Assembly: GCA_029204225.1 (NCBI GenBank) | Contig: CM055096.1 | Coordinates: 67,306,370-67,370,369 of the forward strand | Source of the DNA: Diphasiastrum complanatum | Lineage: Eukaryota > Streptophyta > Lycopodiopsida > Lycopodiales > Lycopodiaceae | Length of the DNA: 64,000 nt | Reading direction: 5' to 3' | Part shown: positions 60,791-64,000 of the stretch, in pieces | Layout: each line of letters opens with the position of its first letter | Position numbering within the stretch: position 1 is the stretch's first letter | The notes under the pieces: model-generated | What the model was told of the DNA's origin: nothing | Database searches by the model: none | The model's input: the letters and a program-made list of their open reading frames with translations, nothing else | Program-made: the position numbers and the translations under genes

Positions 60791-61970
60791 TAGATTGGCA
60801 TACTCCCATGTAGCCGCTTAAAAAATTGCTAAACTGCTGAAATAAGCCAAATGACACTCAAGTCAATATGAATACATGAAAAACTTTAGTTGTTCGCCTT
60901 TGTTTCATAACCAACCAAATTTTACAGCCCCAAATTTGGTCACACGATGACGAAATGACAAGCCTTTTCTCTCACTAGATGCAATCTAACACCGACTACA
61001 TCCGGTGAAGTTTGAATAGCAAATTAAGTGGTCTCCCAATCGGAATCAACGCTTTGTTGGAGCTGTGTCATTGAAAATTACGTAGCTTTTTGTCCTTCCA
61101 ATTTGGCTTCAAAATGGCCAAGAAATGTTCAAAATAGTAAAAAATGGCATGTTGTTCTAATACAAAAAAGTCCCTATTTTTCACCTTGAAGTTGAAAAGC
61201 CCTCAAACTTGACTATTGGCGTTTGGAGCTGTTTCACAAACTTCAGTTTTGCCCTTCAGTTCTTCAGAAAACAAAGAAAGTGGACCCACGCACATCCAAC
61301 GGTAAATCTAAGGTTTTTCCAGGTCGATCTACACCGTTGATCGAAGATCCTGATTTTTCTGTGCATCACGCACTCTAGATCGTTAGCGAACCCTTTACGT
61401 TGGGCTCACGAGTGGGGGCAGAGAGAGAGAGGGGTGCGATGGCTGCAGCCTGCCCTCCTCTCTAAACTGGATTAATCAATCAGAAATCGCTCCTCCTACC
61501 ACGGCTGATCACGGCCTCTTGCAGGTGGATCCTACAAGCAAACTCGCCCTCTTCTACCACTGAAACTTCAGAGAATGATGCCTGCCCTATGTAGAAAGAT
61601 CCAACACTTTGCATTTATGAAACCTCAGGTCTCTCACAAAGCATTTCATCTTTGTGGGTGATGAAAACAAACTACAAATTGGGCAAAAGCATGAAACTCC
61701 TCAACGGCAAGTGTACGTTCCCCTTGCAGAATGGCTAAGATAGGTAAAAGAAGCAAAACTACGTGTTTGTTTATGGAAAGATTAAAGTGCTTTGTCGATC
61801 AAAAGAGAGAGAAATGTTCTCAAAAACTCAAAGATATTCAGAAGAAAAGTAGCATATTGAATTGGAAATAGCAGAAACACATTTATATAGGAAGTTCATG
61901 GCAAAATCCCATAGTGTAGTTGACCATATTTTCAAAACAATTGAATCAGCTATTATTGTGGAACTAATTT
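60791..61970 (-). other. probable copia leader, GC-richer
   Basis: Contains the inverse of the AGGCCGTGA-CAGCCGTGG motif also found at 49866-49888, and TCTACACCGTTGATC resembling 50090-50118. No gag reading found, so gag is deleted between leader and pre-integrase. Confidence 0.45.
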
Positions 61971-64000
61971 TTATAGAAAGAGATGGTTCATCTCCCAACA
62001 AAGATCTCCTTTAGTAGATGCACGTTGGGTCAAATGAGGTAAATCACAGGTTGCACAGGGGTCGATTCTCGAGACAAAAGGTTGTGGTTCCAAGTGTTCC
62101 AAGACAAGATCACGAATATGTACAGAATTGCCTGCTATTGCCTTGCTAGCTAGCCACTGTATTAATTTTATGTTCTCGTCCACATTGTCTGCACGCTTTA
62201 GAAGATTTGAGAGATGACCATTTCTTCCACTTAACAAACTTGGATTGTTTTCAGTTGATAACTCCTCGTGGTTCATTACGGGCAGAATTAACCAGCAGCT
62301 GATCTTCGCTTTATCCAATTTGTCCAGCTTTATGATTGTTGCAAAATATCCTACGGTTGGCTTGAATATGTGCTCAGGAGCAGAGCCATTTTCCACTCAA
62401 AGATGCTCGAGTCGTGAGTATAAGAAGGGAGAAGGTGGCTGCCACAGACAGGATGCTTTCAACCATAGCATGCAATCTTGTGCACTCCTCATCAATGGGT
62501 AACTATTGAGTGGCAGAAACAATAGACCACTTAGACTATCGATACCGCTTCATCTTTTGGCCTCTTATTGATGGATCCAAGCTCTTGAACAATGCACCAC
62601 AGAAACAGCTTTTCACCACTTTCAGATCAAACTGACACTTATCACATTACTTGTTACACTTAAACTATCTTTCCACCACTTTCAGATCCAAACTGCACTC
62701 TTGTCACATTGATTGTTACAGCAAATTTCTGATCGATGATGAAAGGCCTTTTGCATATTCCCCTGTGCCTGTCTGCCATTGAAAAGCTTAAATTTCATCC
62801 ATTCACCAACCAAGTTCTCAAGATGGTTTTTGATCTCAGAGCTCGAATAGTTATCATGTGATATTGAACAAGCCAACAATTTTCAACAAAGACACCTAGC
62901 CTGAGGTTTCTTGCCGTTTAATATTTGTGCCACTAAGGAAGGCACATCCAGCTGTCCACATTTGATTTGATTTGATGTTTCTCTTTTCAACGATCTCATT
63001 CAAATAAAAGTCTAAATCCTAACTGTACCCCTGGCTGCAGCATTTATATTCTTTTCATTGGCAATACACTGAAATCACACAGAACTAACAAAGTAAAGCA
63101 ACAAAAGGGGTGCAAACATCTACCAAGTGATTTCCAAGAGACAAAAGAAAACATGCAATAAGCGATTTCCAAGAGACAAAAGAAAACATGCAATAAGCGG
63201 AGCTACACATACCCCTAAAGTTTCTCTTAGAGACGGACCCACTGCTAACCGACACAATGTTGCTCCTGCCCTCTTTTTCTTATGACACTTACCCTGTGTA
63301 CTATCAGACGCTCTTAGCCTCCACCTCCTGTAGAATAATAAGTTACCACTACTTAGCTTCTAGGCATTTAATAACTGCCAATCATTACATTACCTAGAAC
63401 TTATGGCAACAAAACACCTAAAGCCAAAACTGTATTCTCCCATCCATTGCGTTAGCATTGTGGACAGTTTGCACATTCTCGTCTTCCTGCAAGTGTGCCA
63501 GACTATTGGTACCTTCCATCTTTGCAGAAATAGTGGCAACATGGATTACATCTTCAGCTTCCTGCGGTACTTTGTGAGCCTTTGAATTTTTTTGCATTTT
63601 CAATGATTCTCCACTTTTTTAGTGTTTGTGTCTCCTGTTCCTCGGGCTCAAACTGCAACTCCATCTTGCACTTTCTAAATGTGTGTGGCTCATTCTGGTG
63701 TGCGCTTCGAGCCAATGACACTGCTCTCATGACTTTCTCACTTTTAAGATAGTTTCCCATTTCTTGATTTAAAAATATGTTTGATGGTCAATCTTCAATC
63801 TCATCATAGTTAAGCTCTGTGTACATTGTATCATCAACCTGCATCTCTGAATCTTTATCAGACACTGGCTCCTCACTACGTTGCTCTTCCTTTTTATGGT
63901 CAGGCATCTCCTCTTCAGGTATCACAAAACCACCACCCCGAATGTCCCTCCATGATCTTGCTGCACTACCAAGCCTCTCGCTTGCATTTGCTGAAGTTCT
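61971..64000 (-). pseudogene. SAC3B-like pseudogene, copy 2 (runs off the window)
   Basis: Inverse copy of 55060-56900. From 64000 down: RSWRDIRGGGFVIPEEEMPD, DDTMYTELNYDEIED followed by a TGA, then NIFLNQEMGNYLKSEKVMRA, SAHQNEPHTFRKCKMELQFE (open here, broken in copy 1), VATISAKMEGTNSLAHLQED, later HLENLVGEWMKFKLFNGRQA, MNHEELSTENNPSLLS and IRDLVLEHLEPQP, ending at 61971 in unrelated residues. Intron positions match copy 1. Both copies carry different disabling changes, so neither is the functional gene. Confidence 0.75.

Overview
This window looks like nuclear DNA of a land plant, built almost entirely from transposable elements in repeated cycles of insertion, inversion and decay. Evidence: many Ty1/copia elements with primer-binding sites matching plant initiator-Met tRNA (TGGTATCAGAGC), chromodomain Ty3/gypsy fragments, Helitron-like Rep/PIF1 elements, GT/AG introns of about 80-130 bp, very long (TA)n and (GA)n arrays, and a decayed plant SAC3B-like gene (TREX-2 mRNA export). 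The species cannot be named from the sequence; a non-seed plant such as a fern is only a guess. I see no convincingly intact host gene.

Layout. 1-2658: internally deleted copia element on the minus strand with both LTRs. 2659-4900: mostly unassigned. 4901-7992: 3'-truncated minus-strand copia with PBS and complete 5' LTR. 7993-14815: large inverted repeat (two arms of about 2.83 kb, 1.15 kb spacer) carrying a spliced gene of unknown family and a second decayed gene, followed by (TA)n, hairpins and (TC)n. 15716-21577: nearly full-length degenerate minus-strand copia. 21613-29345: two Helitron-like copies, A (+) and B (-), tail to tail; B is followed by an exon with the pattern of a GIY-YIG nuclease. 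29352-32098: plus-strand copia fused directly to a gypsy integrase tail (32104-33484). 33485-38611: mosaic containing a copia element whose gag-protease segment has been inverted and whose inversion junction was then tandemly duplicated. 38640-39770: gypsy 3' end on the minus strand. 39803-44720: third Helitron-like copy, C (-), the most complete. 44938-50215: (GA)n arrays and copia LTR/leader remnants. 50216-52400: AT-rich DNA, then poorly resolved coding-like patches. 53130-57480: SAC3B-like pseudogene (+). 59190-61970: copia pol fragments and leader (-). 61971-64000: second SAC3B-like pseudogene copy (-), running off the window.

How the parts relate. Helitron-like A, B and C share one architecture: zinc-binding N-terminus, Helitron_like_N/Rep domain with an H-x-H motif, PIF1-type helicase, then a short uncharacterised C-terminal exon. 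Each copy is broken differently, so they can be read against each other. The most interesting object is the GIY-YIG-like exon beyond the helicase of copy B, a possible extra nuclease of this Helitron-like lineage. Next are the clean inversion plus templated tandem duplication in the 34-38 kb copia element, and the giant inverted repeat whose inner edge lies 11 bp inside an exon. All coordinates of LTR and arm ends were read by eye.
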